DNA of 64,000 nucleotides, taken from the NCBI GenBank assembly GCA_038025085.1, contig CM076152.1, forward strand, positions 31,871,501 through 31,935,500, read 5' to 3'. Source of the stretch: Tetragonia tetragonoides (lineage: Eukaryota; Streptophyta; Magnoliopsida; Caryophyllales; Aizoaceae). This document shows positions 50,166 through 62,517 of this stretch, in pieces; positions within the stretch are counted from its first letter, which is position 1, and every line of letters begins with the position of its first letter. Below the pieces are notes generated by a model. The model did no database searches and was not told where the DNA came from. It worked only from the letters and a program-made list of their open reading frames with translations. The position numbers were made by a program, and so were the translations under genes.

Positions 50166-51404
50166 AATATCAAAGTTCATAAGAGTGAGTTGTAACTAGT
50201 TAGGGAAACGAAGAATCCTCATCTCCAGCAATTGAAAGGGATCAGAGTGATTTGCCTTGTACATTTGGCGAGTATGAGGATAAAAGTGAAAGTTGTACAT
50301 AAGGATATTCAGCTGATAAGATTTTGGTCTGGTTATCCTTTTTTTTAATCTCTTGTCCTTCTTTCCACTAGTTTTGTTGTATTTCCAGTTACATATAGAT
50401 GTCTGATGTTCCAAAATAAGTCGAGGCCTTTTTTGATAAACTTAATCCCAATGATAGATTGCACAATCAGACTTACTCAAAAAAGAAAAATACATTGCAC
50501 ATTTGATCAAATGTAGCATTTTGCCATTATGCGTGCTATGTGTCTTAGAAAGGTAACCATTGCTGTTTCATTGTGAAGTAAGGACCAAGGTCTAAGAAGG
50601 TCCATGTGGAATATGTGTGTATGTTACAGTAGGGATATATTTGTGTATATTTGTGGCACTATTCGGGAGTATCTCCCGGTGTACTTATGATGGTAAGCAT
50701 TAGGAGTGGAAGATATTTTGGAGATATGTAGTGGAAAATTTAGCAAATTTGTGGACTCAATCCTTGGAAAGCGATGAAAGATTTGCATATAGTTTTTCGA
50801 AGTCTCTGTGCTGGGATTGGTCTGAATAAATGGCGTAGTAGGAGAGGCATAAGATATTGTCTGTCTGTCGTGATGAGGATCGACTGTACTTATCGTTGCT
50901 TCTTCTTAGTGGTAGAAGACAATGAAGCAGGTTGGGGGTGTTGACGCTGGAGTCTGGACATCCTCATGGTGAGGCACATTTCATCAATCAGGTGTCAATG
51001 ATGGTCTATGTTAGGGTATGGGTGCTTGTTGACACTTGGTGGTGCTAGCAAATTTAGAATTGTCTGTGACCTTACGGTTTCTTGTAGGGAAGAGTGGTGG
51101 CTGGTTGCATGATTTTGAGGTAACCAAGCATATGTAATTTTGTACTCCCAAGATAACTATGTTTCTATGACATGGGAGTTGCAATTGCGTTTTAGACTTG
51201 GTACAAATTGGCTTAAGAATGATTAGCTGTTGATTCACACAACAGTACGCATTTAGCAAGGGTACTCACCCCAAGATTAGGTCAGTCGTAATTTCGAAGC
51301 AGGGGCCAGGGAGGAGTTTAGATGAAGAGTTTGACAAGCTCTTTTTTTTTTTTGGTGCAGAGGACAAGCTCATCTGGTAAATATTTGCTTTGGTAGGGAT
51401 TGAG
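50166..51404. other. no gene recognised between the duplicated segments
   Basis: GATAAAAGTGAAAGTTGTACATAAGG near 50278 resembles 47850-47880. Otherwise nothing but short unrelated frames. Confidence 0.4.
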
Positions 51405-51940
51405 AATAGTCTGGATATGGCTGCTGTTTTTGCCTGTTCTATCCTTTCTGTTGGCCTTGTTGGGTTGTGGCGGAAAAGTTTGGTTTTTGTATTGATAGCA
51501 TTGACTGCTGATTCTTTTTGAACGAGTATGATTTCATGGGTTTCTAGTTTCATTTGTTAAGCTGAACTGAGCTTCCCGCTCTTGTCAAACTAACAAAATA
51601 GAGGCAACGGGGAAAATGAAGCTGAAGTTATTAGCTCAGGTTCATTCTTAGGTGGCTCGCTTTGCGTCCTGTTATTTTTGCGCTGTCATGCTTACAAGTT
51701 GATGTACAGATAGCAGTATGTACTGATACAGGGGACTCTGGGATATGAACTGTAAAATACTCTTGAGACATGGATATTCTTAGCTGCTGTTCTCTATTTC
51801 CTGTATCCAGGTGAGATCTTTAAACCTGACGGTATCGCATCAGATCTCCTTCTGAATTTAGGGTGATGACTGAATTATGGATGAGTCCTTTACCCCGATT
51901 ATTGAAGCTCATATCTACAGTTTTGGATTTGAACAGTGTA
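51405..51940. repeat. diverged direct duplication, right copy
   Basis: The order matches the left copy: GAATAGTCTGGATATGGCTG, GGCGGAAAAGTTTGG, AGTTTCATTTGTTAAGCTGAACT, ACAAGTTGATGTACAGATAGCA, GGGGACTCTGGGATATGAACTG and CTACAGTTTTGGATTTGAAC. No TIR or poly(A) bounds it, so it looks like local segmental duplication. Confidence 0.75.
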
Positions 51941-52408
51941 TGCTTTAGAGTGCTTTGTGTTTCAAGAAAATTTATTGTTCCAGCTCAGATGAAATCCAAA
52001 TTCACAGTTCAGTGTTTAAGACAGGTAGTATGTATCCTCAGGAATGGCGATGGAAGGATATTGTAACATTTTGGTGGTGTTATTTTTTTTGGTTATTTGT
52101 AACTTGCATGTTTTGGTACATTCTTCAGTACTAAACGAGTTTACTATTGGTAAAACTTTTTAACTTTGGTGTAGTATATTGGTATCTTAAAGCCAATTAA
52201 GGCCAGAACTGCCATGAACATTAGCACATCCTACAAAAGATTGTGTATGGAATTCCCCAGAAGAAGCATTTGTAAAACAAGGGGTAATTAGAAAGGACAT
52301 GAACAACATGTTATTCTAATAATCATGCAGTTAGCGATGATGAGATAATGTTCTTGCTGAGTGAGAGGTCCATGGATGAGGATATCAAGGGACCTCTACC
52401 ACTCTATT

Positions 52409-52679
52409 GGCCGTTTGGCCTAATTCCCACAAATTCAACTTTTCCTCCTAAATTTGTTCTAGCTTACTCCCTTTTTATCCACTCCCCTTCCATTTCCAAC
52501 TTCTAAGAAATCAAAATAATGCTAGAAGTGGAAGGAGAAGGAGAAGCTATAATTTGTAACTTCTCCTTCTAGTCCAAGTGCAGCTTTATTTCAACTTCTT
52601 AGAAGTTGGAAATGGAGGGGTGAGCTAGAACAAATTTGGGAGGAGAAGAAGAAGTTGGTAAAAGGTAGGCCAAACGGGC
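52409..52679. mobile_element. long-inverted-repeat MITE (hAT-type ends)
   Basis: The left arm starts GGCCGTTTGGCC and contains CAAATTC, CTCCTAAATTTGTTCTAGC and CCATTTCCAACTTCTAAGAA. The right arm is its inverted counterpart and ends GGCCAAACGGGC. The arms pair over about 100 bp each, so the element can fold into a hairpin. No clear target duplication was found. Confidence 0.75.
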
Positions 52680-54061
52680 ACCATATCGTCCTGCCAAAAG
52701 AAAATAGTGTGAGATTCCCATTAATCCATTGAACATTAGAAAATGCCACATGATATAATGCACTCTAATTATACTTACAGATATCACAGTTGCGGATCTA
52801 GAAATTAGTTTATGGTGGTGCACTCTTTGTTTTCTTTATAAATAAATAATTTTATTATGCAACAAATGCAAGATGAGCATAAGATATTGGTTCTATCAAA
52901 AAAAAAAAAAAAAAAAATCATAGAAGATAAATCCTCACCTTTTAGGAAGGGTTGAAGTTGACCACGCAAAAAGTTTTAGAGTAATCTAATGCATCAACCC
53001 GTAGTTCTCCCAAAAGATAAATGTGGATGAATGGAGAGGGGTGAGGATCCTCTGTTGTTCTTGAAGGAACTGCAGAGAGGTGCAGTCTACTAAATCTCAC
53101 CTTAGAATTAGTTTTCCTCTGTTTTAGGCCCTTGAATTGCAGGGGGTTTGGGTGGTTGGAGGAGAGAGATAGAAAAAAGAGAAGGACTGCCTCTGTGGTT
53201 AATAGCCGAGGATCTGAACTTGAATAGAGAGTGCTCTCTTCTAATATTATCGGTACAAATTAAACATTTAACTTAAACAAAAAATTTTGTCCACTTGGAC
53301 AAGATTAGATCTGCCAATGATTTCTCCAAAAAAAATTTCGAGTCACCTTATCCTAAGCCCTCAAAAAAGTTGGTAACGATTGAGTCCAAATCGTCAAATA
53401 GTTGCTAACATGTACTCCACTTTGCTATTACGCAGGGCAGTAAGCAACCCTACATATAATAAGCTGCCTATATTGTGAAGAACATAGTGGTAGCCATTGT
53501 TGTTGATGACAAAAGTAGTCAATTGTAAGCAGGTCTACGCTTAACAGCTCATATTTATGATGTCTATCTACCGATAATGCTAATTCATGCTACCAACGGG
53601 TAATATATCCTGAGATCTAATTATTAGACTTGTTCTAACACCATTAGAGAGAATATGTAATCCCTAACCTACCACCAGTCACAAGGTTGATATTTGATAT
53701 ATGTTGGAAAAATATACACAACTTGGGACAAAACAAATACTCTGTCCCTTCCAATTTGTTTGCATGTTTTTTCGGGGTCATTTATTACAAACTTTAACCA
53801 TCTATTAAACAAAAACTATATCAAATTAATTGTATTATAATATTTTTATCGACCGGTCCAGTTTCAAATAAAGAACAATGAAATATTTTATGATATTGAG
53901 TAATATAATACTCCTATAATAGTAGAAAAGTCTAGTCAAAATTCGACCTGAAAAACCACAACGTGTCAAAACATGTCCTTTGTGTGTTTGCCTTAATTTT
54001 TATATGCAATTTGAGGACATTCTCGCTCACAGGGATTATTCCTTGCTCAACTCATCATATC

Positions 54062-54069
54062 TATATAAA
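54062..54069 (+). promoter_or_regulatory. TATA box upstream of the 54145 gene candidate
   Basis: TATATAAATAG lies 76-83 nt before the ATG, a normal plant spacing if transcription starts near 54095. Confidence 0.45.
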
Positions 54070-54144
54070 TAGTAAATCAAGTAGTGTCAAAGTTCATTTA
54101 GAACATTAGCGATTTGGCTTATTAGCTACCTGTTAAGTAGTTTA

Positions 54145-54316
54145 ATGGCTTACATAAATGATGATGAAGCAAAGAAAAAGCGCATAGAAGCGATCTTGAT
54201 GAATGCATACCTTGCAAAGTCCTTGAATAATGAAGCCAATGAAGAAGATGCATTACTGTATGCTAGAAGACAGTTTACCCTCTCATCTGAGGATAAGAAT
54301 ATACCCAATAATAATG
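54145..54316 (+). CDS. gene candidate, exon 1 (unrecognised protein)
   Basis: The ATG follows a TATA box. The frame reads MAYINDDEAKKKRIEAILMN, then a charged helical stretch ending SSEDKNIPNNN. A donor (AATG|GTATATG) at 54316/54317 would leave phase 1. The sequence after it becomes T-rich like an intron. The protein is charged with no domain I recognise. Assignment rests on the TATA, donor, compatible acceptor and phase. Confidence 0.45.
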
Positions 54317-54891
54317 GTATATGCTTTAATTACAGCTTTTCTTCACATTCGTTATATATATACTTGCTACCTTTAGTTTCTATGTTTAATGGTATTGGAC
54401 TATTGGCTTAGCAATATTCTGTCATTGAAGTAATCGCAATGTAACTACCAATACATATTATCACAGGATTAATCCTAATGCAACAATTATGGATGGTTTT
54501 TGAAAAACAATTTTGAAAAATGCACCTATACCAATTACCATCGTCTAATTTGGTGGTGTTCTCATATTTGGGCAGGACAGGTTCTTGCATGTAGTATTAA
54601 GAGCATGTTTGGCGAAACTTCACACAACTTATCCTTTTTCCTCTCACATTCTTTCTCTACCCTTTTCATTAACTCGAAGCTTATTTAAAAGCTTAAACTG
54701 ATGCTTGATGGTATAAATAATTTAAATATTTTGATAGCACCCCGGTCGGGTTAGAGAAGTTGCAGAGATCCACCCAACCTTGTCTGTTGAAATATTTCAC
54801 TTGCCCACCAACCAATCCTTTACATTTGATGATGCGTCATAACTTGTAAGTCCACTCACTTGGGGAGGGGTGGGGGGGATGTGTGTGCCAC

Positions 54892-54905
54892 CACTACTAG
54901 AAAAG
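54892..54905. mobile_element. CACTA-type terminal sequence, single end
   Basis: CACTACTAGAAAAG followed by ACCCTTTTGTGACGAGATTTCCTGTCG is typical of one end of plant CACTA elements and their subterminal repeats. No opposite end (CTTTTCTAGTAGTG) was noticed, so it is probably a fragment. Confidence 0.5.
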
Positions 54906-55471
54906 ACCCTTTTGTGACGAGATTTCCTGTCGTAAAGGACCAATTTCAATGGTATAAAAAAGAAGAAAACAGCTTACAAGAAAAATGATTTAACTCAAAT
55001 ACGTACAAAATCATACTAAATACTAATAATAATATTAAAAAAAACAGCTAGATTGCTAGGTAAGTAGCAATAAGTTCCCCTAGCTAGGACCTGTTCCCCT
55101 ACTAGCTAGGATTTCTGGTAAAAGAGAAGAATCAGAAGGGAAGTGGCCTGACTTTGAGTTGATTTCACGTGGAGTTGCTACTTGGAAAACTTTACTTTTT
55201 GATTTTCCTAAACTAGCCTTTTACTTTTTAGCTAATGTTCCTTTATTTCCATGGATGCATTGTAAATTGGGCTCCAAAGTATGGGTGCAATAGATATAGA
55301 AATTATTATTTTTGCTATACTCTTCAAAGCCTCCATCAAATTTGTTTTAATAATATGGGGTCAAGTGACCCCATATTGCTTGTCGTGGATCCGCCCCTGA
55401 TATCCCGTCACTCCTCCGCGTAAAAAGGAGTGTTGTTGTTGTAATTTACGAGGATATTTATTAGGGACTCA

Positions 55472-55766
55472 GGTGGTGTTTACTATATTGCAATCAAATG
55501 CTTGTAATGCAATCATTTTATAGGGTAGATGTGAGGTGGAAAATGAAGGAGGGGGAGGAAGAAGATGAGAAAAGGGAGGTTGATTACATCATTCAAAGTA
55601 ATCAACATTACATGGGAAAAGTTGAGCAATTGTGATTACATTGAATTATGCAATCAACTCCAGTTTTCCTATCCTTCTCCTCCCACTCCTTCACTTTTCA
55701 CCTCACATTTACTCTACAAAATAATTGCATTGTATTACATTTGATTGCAAGCTAATAAACCAGGCC
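55472..55766. mobile_element. Tourist-like MITE (about 295 bp)
   Basis: The ends GGTGGTGTTTACTA and inverted GGCCTGGTTTATTA are flanked by TCA on both sides (55469-55471 and 55767-55769). The arms match over about 90 bp (TTGCAATCAAATG...GTGAGGTGGAAAATGAAGGAG). A 3-bp duplication and GGCCTGGTTTA-like ends suggest PIF/Harbinger. Confidence 0.65.
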
Positions 55767-55840
55767 TCAATGTGATGCATGTAAACTTTATGAAATCCAC
55801 TTTTGTAATTTTGCAAAATGCTAAATGTTTTATATTGCAG

Positions 55841-55999
55841 GGGCTTCATCAAGTGGTACTTCGCAAAGTGCTATGGTTGACTCAAAGGCGAATAAGCTGT
55901 TGGAAGCTTTCATAAATCTCCAACATAACCGCCAGCGAGAACCATCATCACGACGCCCAAATTACAACGAGGAGGAGGTCGTAGCGAGAGCAGTAGCAG
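55841..55999 (+). CDS. gene candidate, exon 2 (unrecognised protein)
   Basis: It is preceded by a good acceptor (TTTTATATTGCAG at 55828-55840). Joined to exon 1 in phase 1 it continues GASSSGTSQSAMVDSKANKL and a Gln/Arg/Glu-rich segment to VVARAVA. A donor (GTAGCAG|GTGATG) ends it in phase 1 again. No later exon was identified; downstream DNA is a MITE-like stretch and a LINE. Without a terminal exon it may be a broken gene. Confidence 0.4.
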
Positions 56000-56045
56000 G
56001 TGATGTGACACAAATTAAAACGAGATTGTCATGCATGACTCATAG

Positions 56046-56230
56046 GCGGTTTGGCCAATCACTTTGAAAACTGCTTTTATTTTTCTAAGTCTAAATTTTA
56101 ATAAACTGTTTTTTGAGAAATTAAGAGTGTTTGGCAACCCTATTATAAAAGTGTTTTTAAAGATAGAAAACATTTGATGAGGTTGTTTGGCGTAGTATAT
56201 GAAAATTTGTTTCTCTAATATAAATGACTA
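56046..56230. repeat. MITE-like fragment with GTTTGGCCAA ends
   Basis: CGGTTTGGCCAATCACTTTGAAAAC and inner GTGTTTGGCAACCC / GTTGTTTGGCGTAG motifs are typical of plant hAT MITEs. Boundaries and duplication are unclear. Confidence 0.35.
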
Positions 56231-56239
56231 TAGTCTATA

Positions 56240-59200
56240 ATGAGTACTTTTATAACATACTTTTATTATTTGTTCAGAATATGCAGCGTAAAAACGGACA
56301 TATATCTGACTCTGGACTTGCTTAACCAATTGCTGAACAGTCCAAGTTTGCTCCCCAAAAATTCTTTTGTTTCTCTAATACCATATCTCATAAACTGCCC
56401 CTGCCAGGGCAGCTTTAATCATCCTATTATGAGGAAATTTACCTCTACAATACTTCTTCATCCATTTCAGTTTCCTTTTCAAGGACCAATGTCTTATATT
56501 AACGCCCAACCAGTGCAACAACTCAGACCAAACTTCAGCTGCAATAGGGCACTGAAAAGATGAGTGGTCTTGTGTCTCTCTCCCTTGACCACACGGAGCA
56601 CAACCATCAATGAGACTCAAACCTCTTTTCTGCAGGTTCTCAACTGTAGGTAACCTGTTCTGAGCGGCACACCAGATAATGATTATGTGTTTAGGAACTT
56701 GTTAAAGTCTCATCAATCACTTTCTGCTAGTACACATTATTACCTACACTTCTTAGGAAGCTGTAAGCTTTAGCAATGTTGAATCTTCCATTAGCAGCCC
56801 ACCCATTAAGAGTGTGTGCCGCAGTGATGCTATAACCACACTTGCTGATTAACTCATCTCTCACATGCAACAAAGAATTCCAGAGCCAAGACTTTTGAGT
56901 TTTCTCCTACACTTGCCAAATATCAGCACCTCGCTCTCAGGTAGTAAGCTTTGGTCCAGTTGACCCATAATGTGTCGTGACTGGTAGTGAGGAACCACAA
57001 TCTCTTCAAAATACATGCTCTATTCCAGCTAAGGATTTCTTTAATGTTTAAGCCTTCCTCATGCTTTGGCCTACAGATGCTTTGCCAACTAATCATCATG
57101 CATTTCCTCTTGCCTTCCTTACAACCCAAGAAGTTCCTACAAAGCTTCTCAATTTCTTTAGTAACCTCCTTAGGAAACACAAATATAGCACCCTAGAATG
57201 TCAAAAATTACAGAGTTTAAAAATTGCACCCTTCCTGCATAAGTCAAAAGCTGATTTTTCCAATGTTGTGTCTTCATAGCTATCTTCTTTAACAAGGGCC
57301 TACACAAGTGTTTAGTCAGCCTAGAAGTTGAGAAAGGAAAACCTAAGTACCTAAAAGGCATCAGTTCAACATTAAACCCAGTTTTATGCAAAATCTGATC
57401 TTGCACATCATGCCTTATCCCTCCAAACTAAACAACAATTTTATCTTTGTTTGCTTTAAGGTCATACATCTCAGAAAAGACTTGAAATCTCCCAACAATA
57501 GCTTTAATAGATTTCACATCTACTCGAGCAAAAATAAGCAAATCATCCGCAAAGACTAAATGAGTCAGACTCAATCTAGCACACTTTGGATGTGACTGAT
57601 AAGCAGGATCATCTCCAATATTCTTCAAAGACCTGGACAAGTACTCCATGCCAAGCACAAAGAGATAAGGAGACATTGAGTCCCCTGTCTCAGTCCTCTT
57701 TTACCTTGAAAATAACCCTTAGGGAACCCATTTATATTAAAAGAGTAAGTGGCATAAGAGGCACAAAGCATGATCATCTCCATAAAATCTCTAGGAAATC
57801 TCAACCCTACCAAAACTTGCTTAAGGAACTGCCAACTAAGAGAATCATATGCTTTTTTAACATCAAACTAGATCACTGCCCTCAAAGAGATCCCCTTCCT
57901 ACCTTAATGCTTTACAAGTTTATGTGCCATACAAATATTATCATGAACGCTACGCCCCTTAATAAAGGCATTTTGGTCAGGCCTAATGATATGAGGAAAG
58001 ACACTCTGCATCCTATGAGTAATAACCTTGGTCAAGGTTTTATAAATCACTGAGCAATAGGAAATAGGCCTGAATTCTGTGAAAGATCCAGGACTTTCTA
58101 CTTTTGGGATCAAGGTGATCAAAGTAGAATTAACATGTCTCGATAGTTTCTTCTTCCTAAACACATCCTGAATAGCGTTACAAAAATCATCACCAACAAT
58201 ATGCCATGATTTTTTTGAAAAAAGCAGAAGTAAAACCATCTATACTAGGGATTTTATCATCAGATATAGAAAAAATAGCATTATGAATTTCCTGTTTAGT
58301 AACATCAACACCAAGCAACAGACAATGAAAATGTTCCTGATCAATAGCCTGAATAGTCACTTCAGACCCGAGAGAGCATGGTAATAATCAAGGAAAGCCT
58401 TGCAAACTTCCTCTGGATCATTCTGCCAGGTGCCATTAATATCTTTAATACTGCCAATGCCTTTCTGCACCTTCTTCTCCATGACTTTAGCATGAAAGTA
58501 TCCTACATTTTCATCAGACTTCTTAATATGATCAATCTTGGCTTTCTAAAAGCCCATGCTCAGTTCAATTTTGTTCAATGTCGTATAATGAGCAATGGCT
58601 ACCTTCTCCTTCTCATGCAATTGAGAATTCAAAGGATCAACCATTAAGAATTTCTGAACATTAAACAGTTCAGCCTGAGCATGTTACACTCTGCAAGTGA
58701 TATTGCTATTAGAAGCCTTATGCATCATCTGAAGCTTCTTCTTCACCATCTTCAACTTCTGCATGATTCTATACATAATGCACTCATCCATTGTAGTGTT
58801 CCAGCTCTCCTTAACAATCTGCAATAATCTAGGATCCTGGCTCCAGCAATTCCAAAACTTGAAAGCTCTATGACCTAAAGTAGCTTGTTCAGCAATAGTA
58901 ACCATTGTAGGAGAATGGTCAGAAATACTATCAGGGAGGAAAGTAGCACTACTCCCAATCCCCTGCATAATCCATTGCCCATTCACCATAGTTCTATCAA
59001 GCTTACTCCAAACCCTCTCACTTTCCCGCTTCTAATAAGTCCAGATATAGAAAGCCCCAGTTGCTTGCAGATATTGAATACCACAAGAGGAAACACAATT
59101 TACAAATTCATCAACCTCTACATCAATGATCCCTACAGAACTCAACTTTTCATCAGCTTTCAACACATTACTGAAATCTCCCATAAGAAGCCAAGGCTCA

Positions 59201-59588
59201 TTGGGAGTAAAGAACCCAACTCATCCCATAGTTGTTGCCTTGTAGCACCATCACTAGTAGCATATATGAAGGAAACAACACAAGAAAAATGACTGAGTAA
59301 AGATTTCACCCTGTAGTGGATAGCCTGACTGGATGTCTTAAGCACAGAAACATCCACCTTCATAGGATTGCAAAGAACCCACACACGACTATTCTAATGG
59401 TCATTGTAATTAAAACAAGCACCCAATCTAGAAAACTGTTTCTTCACTACTCTACTAGCTTTTGCAGCTTTTGTTTTTGTTTCAAGCAAATCTACAAGAT
59501 CCACTTTATTATCCAAGAGGAAAGATCTCACCTCTTGTTGTTTGAGGGGTTCATTGAGACCCCTCACATTCCATGATATAACTGTCAT
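56240..59588 (-). pseudogene. LINE ORF2 (endonuclease-RT), minus strand, degenerate
   Basis: It starts MTVISWNVRGLNEPLKQQEV (59588 downward) with a DLLETKTKA motif, then broken endonuclease and linker parts. RT pieces lie near 57904-58239 (ITLIPKVESP, FRPISYCSVIYK, QNAFIKGRSVHDN) and 57428-57676 (MSPYLFVLGMEYLSRSL, FADDLLIF). YLGFPFSTSRL lies near 57360 and the zinc segment CAPCGQGRETQDHSSFQC near 56550-56610. At least eight stops or frame changes are present, so no product is expected. Confidence 0.88.
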
Positions 59589-61752
59589 GGATCCTCACCA
59601 GGGGTACCACATCATGCATCAGTTACCCTGCCTACTGAGTCAGGAATGACCTCAATAACATCTTCCTCACTTCTTTTCTCAAAAGCAGACATGGCCTTAT
59701 CCTGAAGAAACTCAAAGTGATTCTTCATCCTCAGAACACCTGCTCTCAACGCACTACTTGTAAACTGTTTTTACCACCTGATTTTTGCCTTACCACCAAT
59801 GGAATTAGGGATGGCAGTGGGGCGGGTACATGTGGATACCACCCCGATACGCTCCAGTAGTCGGGGATGGGGGAGTGCTAGGTGGGGATGGGGTGGGGAT
59901 GCATGGTTTTGATAAAGCAAAACCGCCGCGGGGATGAGGCGGAGGTGGTTTTTCTTCTTCCCACAGTGAATACCTGTCGGATCCCGCCCCACCTTATACC
60001 CACTTACCCGCCCCGCCTCATACCCATCTGTCCCGCCTCATACCCACATAAAAATAGAAAATGTAAAATATAAATATATAAAATCTTATTTTACCAAATA
60101 TATAAAATTATCTACTGCTATTGCTTATCAAAAAGCTCAAAATTTTCCTTGCAAATTATCTTAGGGTGAATTTGAGGTACATCCAGATGTGGGTTTCGTT
60201 TCTTTTCGGGCGGGTATAAAGCGGATATGTATACCCTCCCAATAAATGGAGCGGATGTGGATACCCGCCTGGTAAGTGGGACGGAGGTGGATTTGGGATC
60301 TCCAACCCGTGGCAAGGATGGGGTGGGTGACGGAATCAAAATATCCAGATGGGTATGGGGATGGAACTACCTATATCCACTACCGCCCCGCCTCATTGCC
60401 ATCCCCAATTGGAATTCATCCTACTGCTGAGTCACAACCTTTGCAGAAGCACCTGAACTCTGTGGCGTCTCCATAGGAAGTTAGGAATAATGTGCTCCCC
60501 TTCATTAACAAATTCAACCAAACAAGCCTTAACAGCTACCCCACTATCAGTCTCCTGTACTACTGCAGTAACTGATTTGGTTTTGTTCTTAGCAATATTT
60601 TTCCTGCATTTATGACTGGTATGCCCCAATTATCTACAATTTATGCAGAAAAAAGAACCCATTCATAGAAAAAAGGTTTCTTGAATTTCCAAAAAAAAAA
60701 ATGAGATGCCAAAGAAACAAAATCAGGCAATTCCTTACTAACATCCACATCCACTAGAACCCTTTCATAGAGAATCTGATCCTTTCCATAGGTGAATGTA
60801 TTTGCAAACAAGAAAAAATCTAGTTTGCTAGCTAACTTGCTTAGACCCTTGGCAGACCAAAACTAAACATCAAGATCAGGGAAATGAATCCATACTGAAA
60901 CCCTGCTCATCTCCACCTTATCTAGGCTAAAATCCACAGACCAAATATTCAATAGGAATGTCCTGTTACTTATGGTCCAAGGACCCTCTTTCAGTATCTA
61001 ATCTCTATCTTCAGGTGATTGAACCAAAATGTAAAACTACCCCTTATTATGAAACAACACTATAGGCTTAGCCACATGTGCCCAGTTATTATCAACGTAT
61101 GCTTGAACAAAAGTAACTTTAGGGTTACCCCCATAACTAACCCATCAAGCGCATTCTTTTAATGAGCAACTTCTTCCTCAATATCTTCAAGATTAATCTG
61201 AACTGTATCACTATCATTCACATCAGAAACATACTCCAGATGAGTACCATTAGCATTTCTATTCTTATTAGCCCATTTCTTGTTTTTGGACCATTGGCAT
61301 TTACCCCTGTATTCTTTATTAATCCCTCCCCCCATTAATGGCAGGTTCAGAAATGATAGAATCATCCCCAGAATTAGGTATGATAACCCCAATACCATCC
61401 CCATCTCCATTAACATTATTCTCCAAATTCACATTTCATCAGCTTTGTTGGAATTATTATTAACAAACCCTAATTTCTCCAATTCATCACAAGAAGAGGG
61501 AAAGTCAAGAATACCTTCCTGCGTCTCTGAAGAAGGGCCAGACACCATAGCCACTGAATCCCAAAGATTCGAAGGAAGAAACTCATTCAACGTCAATTGA
61601 GATTTTGGGGCAAGTGAAGTTGTTTGGGTCTTCTCTTTCTCATGAACTAGTGAATCATTTGCCTTTCCAAAACTATCAATCGAATCAGAACAAGAAGCAT
61701 TCTCAGCCTGTGGAACAATCTTCTTAAGGCGGCCTCACTTTTTACCTTGCAT
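59589..61752 (-). pseudogene. LINE ORF1 (DUF4283-like, zinc knuckle relic), minus strand, degenerate and interrupted
   Basis: Translation from 61752 begins MQGKK then an in-frame TGA, followed by GRLKKIVPQAENASC. Further down are a nuclear-basic stretch, a DUF4283-like core (VTFVQAYVDNNWAHVAKPIV, EGPWTISNRTFLLN, RVSVWIHFPDLDV) near 60880-61140, and a broken CCHC (CINC..LGHTSHKC) near 60610-60640. A 0.6-kb element splits the C-terminal part. The ORF1 stop overlaps the ORF2 start as ATGA at 59585-59588, again an overlap suited to reinitiation. Confidence 0.8.
59807..60409. mobile_element. TIR element (about 0.6 kb) inserted in the minus-strand LINE
   Basis: The left end AGGGATGGCAGTGGGGCGG and the inverted right end GGGGATGGCAATGAGGCGG match. 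TGGAATT occurs on both sides (59800-59806 and 60410-60416), a 7-8 bp duplication suggestive of hAT. The interior consists of diverged GGGTATGGGGATGG / ACCCGCCCCGC-type repeats near both ends and AT-rich DNA in the middle. No transposase is present. Confidence 0.7.
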
Positions 61753-62457
61753 GGAGCAAAATAGGAACATGATAACGCTATGTGTTTATCGTGCGCCTCT
61801 GGAGCTAACAAAATCTCAAACCACATTCATCAAGTGTTAATCATAACATGTAGGCACAACAAGGTAGTCAGATATTAACACAAAAGAACCATATCCAGAA
61901 AGTCTTGCATGTGACAGCACCAATATAGGCAACATTGAAATTGAAAAAATACAAATTGAAAAAGGAAAAAGAGAATCACAAGAGAGACCTTCAAAAAAAA
62001 AAAAAAAAAAAAGAGATCGTCCAAGAAAAACAACATATTGCACATTGAACTACAATTGCGGAAAAAATTTAGTGAGAACTGGGCAAGGGCTTTCTTCTTC
62101 ATTACTCCCAATTCGCAAATCTTCATCACCATTATATCCAACAACCACCATATCACCAACTGAAGTCGATTGTTTGCCTTCAAATCAACATCAAATCCTC
62201 TTGATTTTAACAAAATCAAAACTTCTCCACCAGTTATCCATGGAATTGACCAAAGCCCCCATATAAATTTGATGAATGCACTCAATTTGAGCTTTTAATT
62301 CTTGAAGAAACCCTAGACTCGAAAATGAAAGCCAACCCAGAACAAAGAGGGAAGAAAACAAGAGAAATCGATAAGAACAAACACAAAAATTGTTCATAAT
62401 AGTTTTAAATTGAAAACAAGTAACATGAAAATCCTAATTTCTTGCCCAATTATTGCG

Positions 62458-62458
<1 letters not shown>
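61753..62458. other. no gene recognised
   Basis: Upstream side of the minus-strand LINE. It may include that element's 5' UTR, but no boundary is visible. A 20-A run lies at about 61993-62012. Confidence 0.35.

Positions 62459-62459
<1 letters not shown>

Positions 62460-62513
<54 letters not shown>
62460..62513. repeat. (AG)n microsatellite
   Basis: About 27 uninterrupted AG units. Confidence 0.97.

Positions 62514-62517
<4 letters not shown>

Larger units (their letters stand above)
52788..55398. mobile_element. possible hAT-type element (2.6 kb), low confidence
   Basis: The left end AGTTGCGGATCTAG and the inverted right end AGGGGCGGATCCAC resemble the GGCGGATC ends common in plant hAT elements. 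The flanks read GATATCAC (52780-52787) and GATATCCC (55399-55406), matching at 7 of 8 bases, the right length for hAT. No transposase is recognised inside. The interior holds a 20-A run (about 52898-52917), the TATA box and first exon of the gene candidate at 54145, and a CACTA-like end, so the two ends may also belong to different insertions. Confidence 0.35.
56240..61752 (-). mobile_element. decayed LINE of a different family, minus strand
   Basis: Reading the minus strand from 61752 downward gives ORF1 (DUF4283-like, CCHC relic), then ORF2 (endonuclease, RT, zf-RVT) to about 56240, all with many stops and frameshifts. A TIR element interrupts the end of ORF1. The 3' end lacks a clear poly(A). 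It is not related to the satellite and is far older than the array copies. Confidence 0.85.

Noticed and set aside
59771..60430. Frames in the GC-rich GGGTATGGGGATGG repeats
   Set aside because: They lie in the TIR element and reflect its repeats, not a protein.
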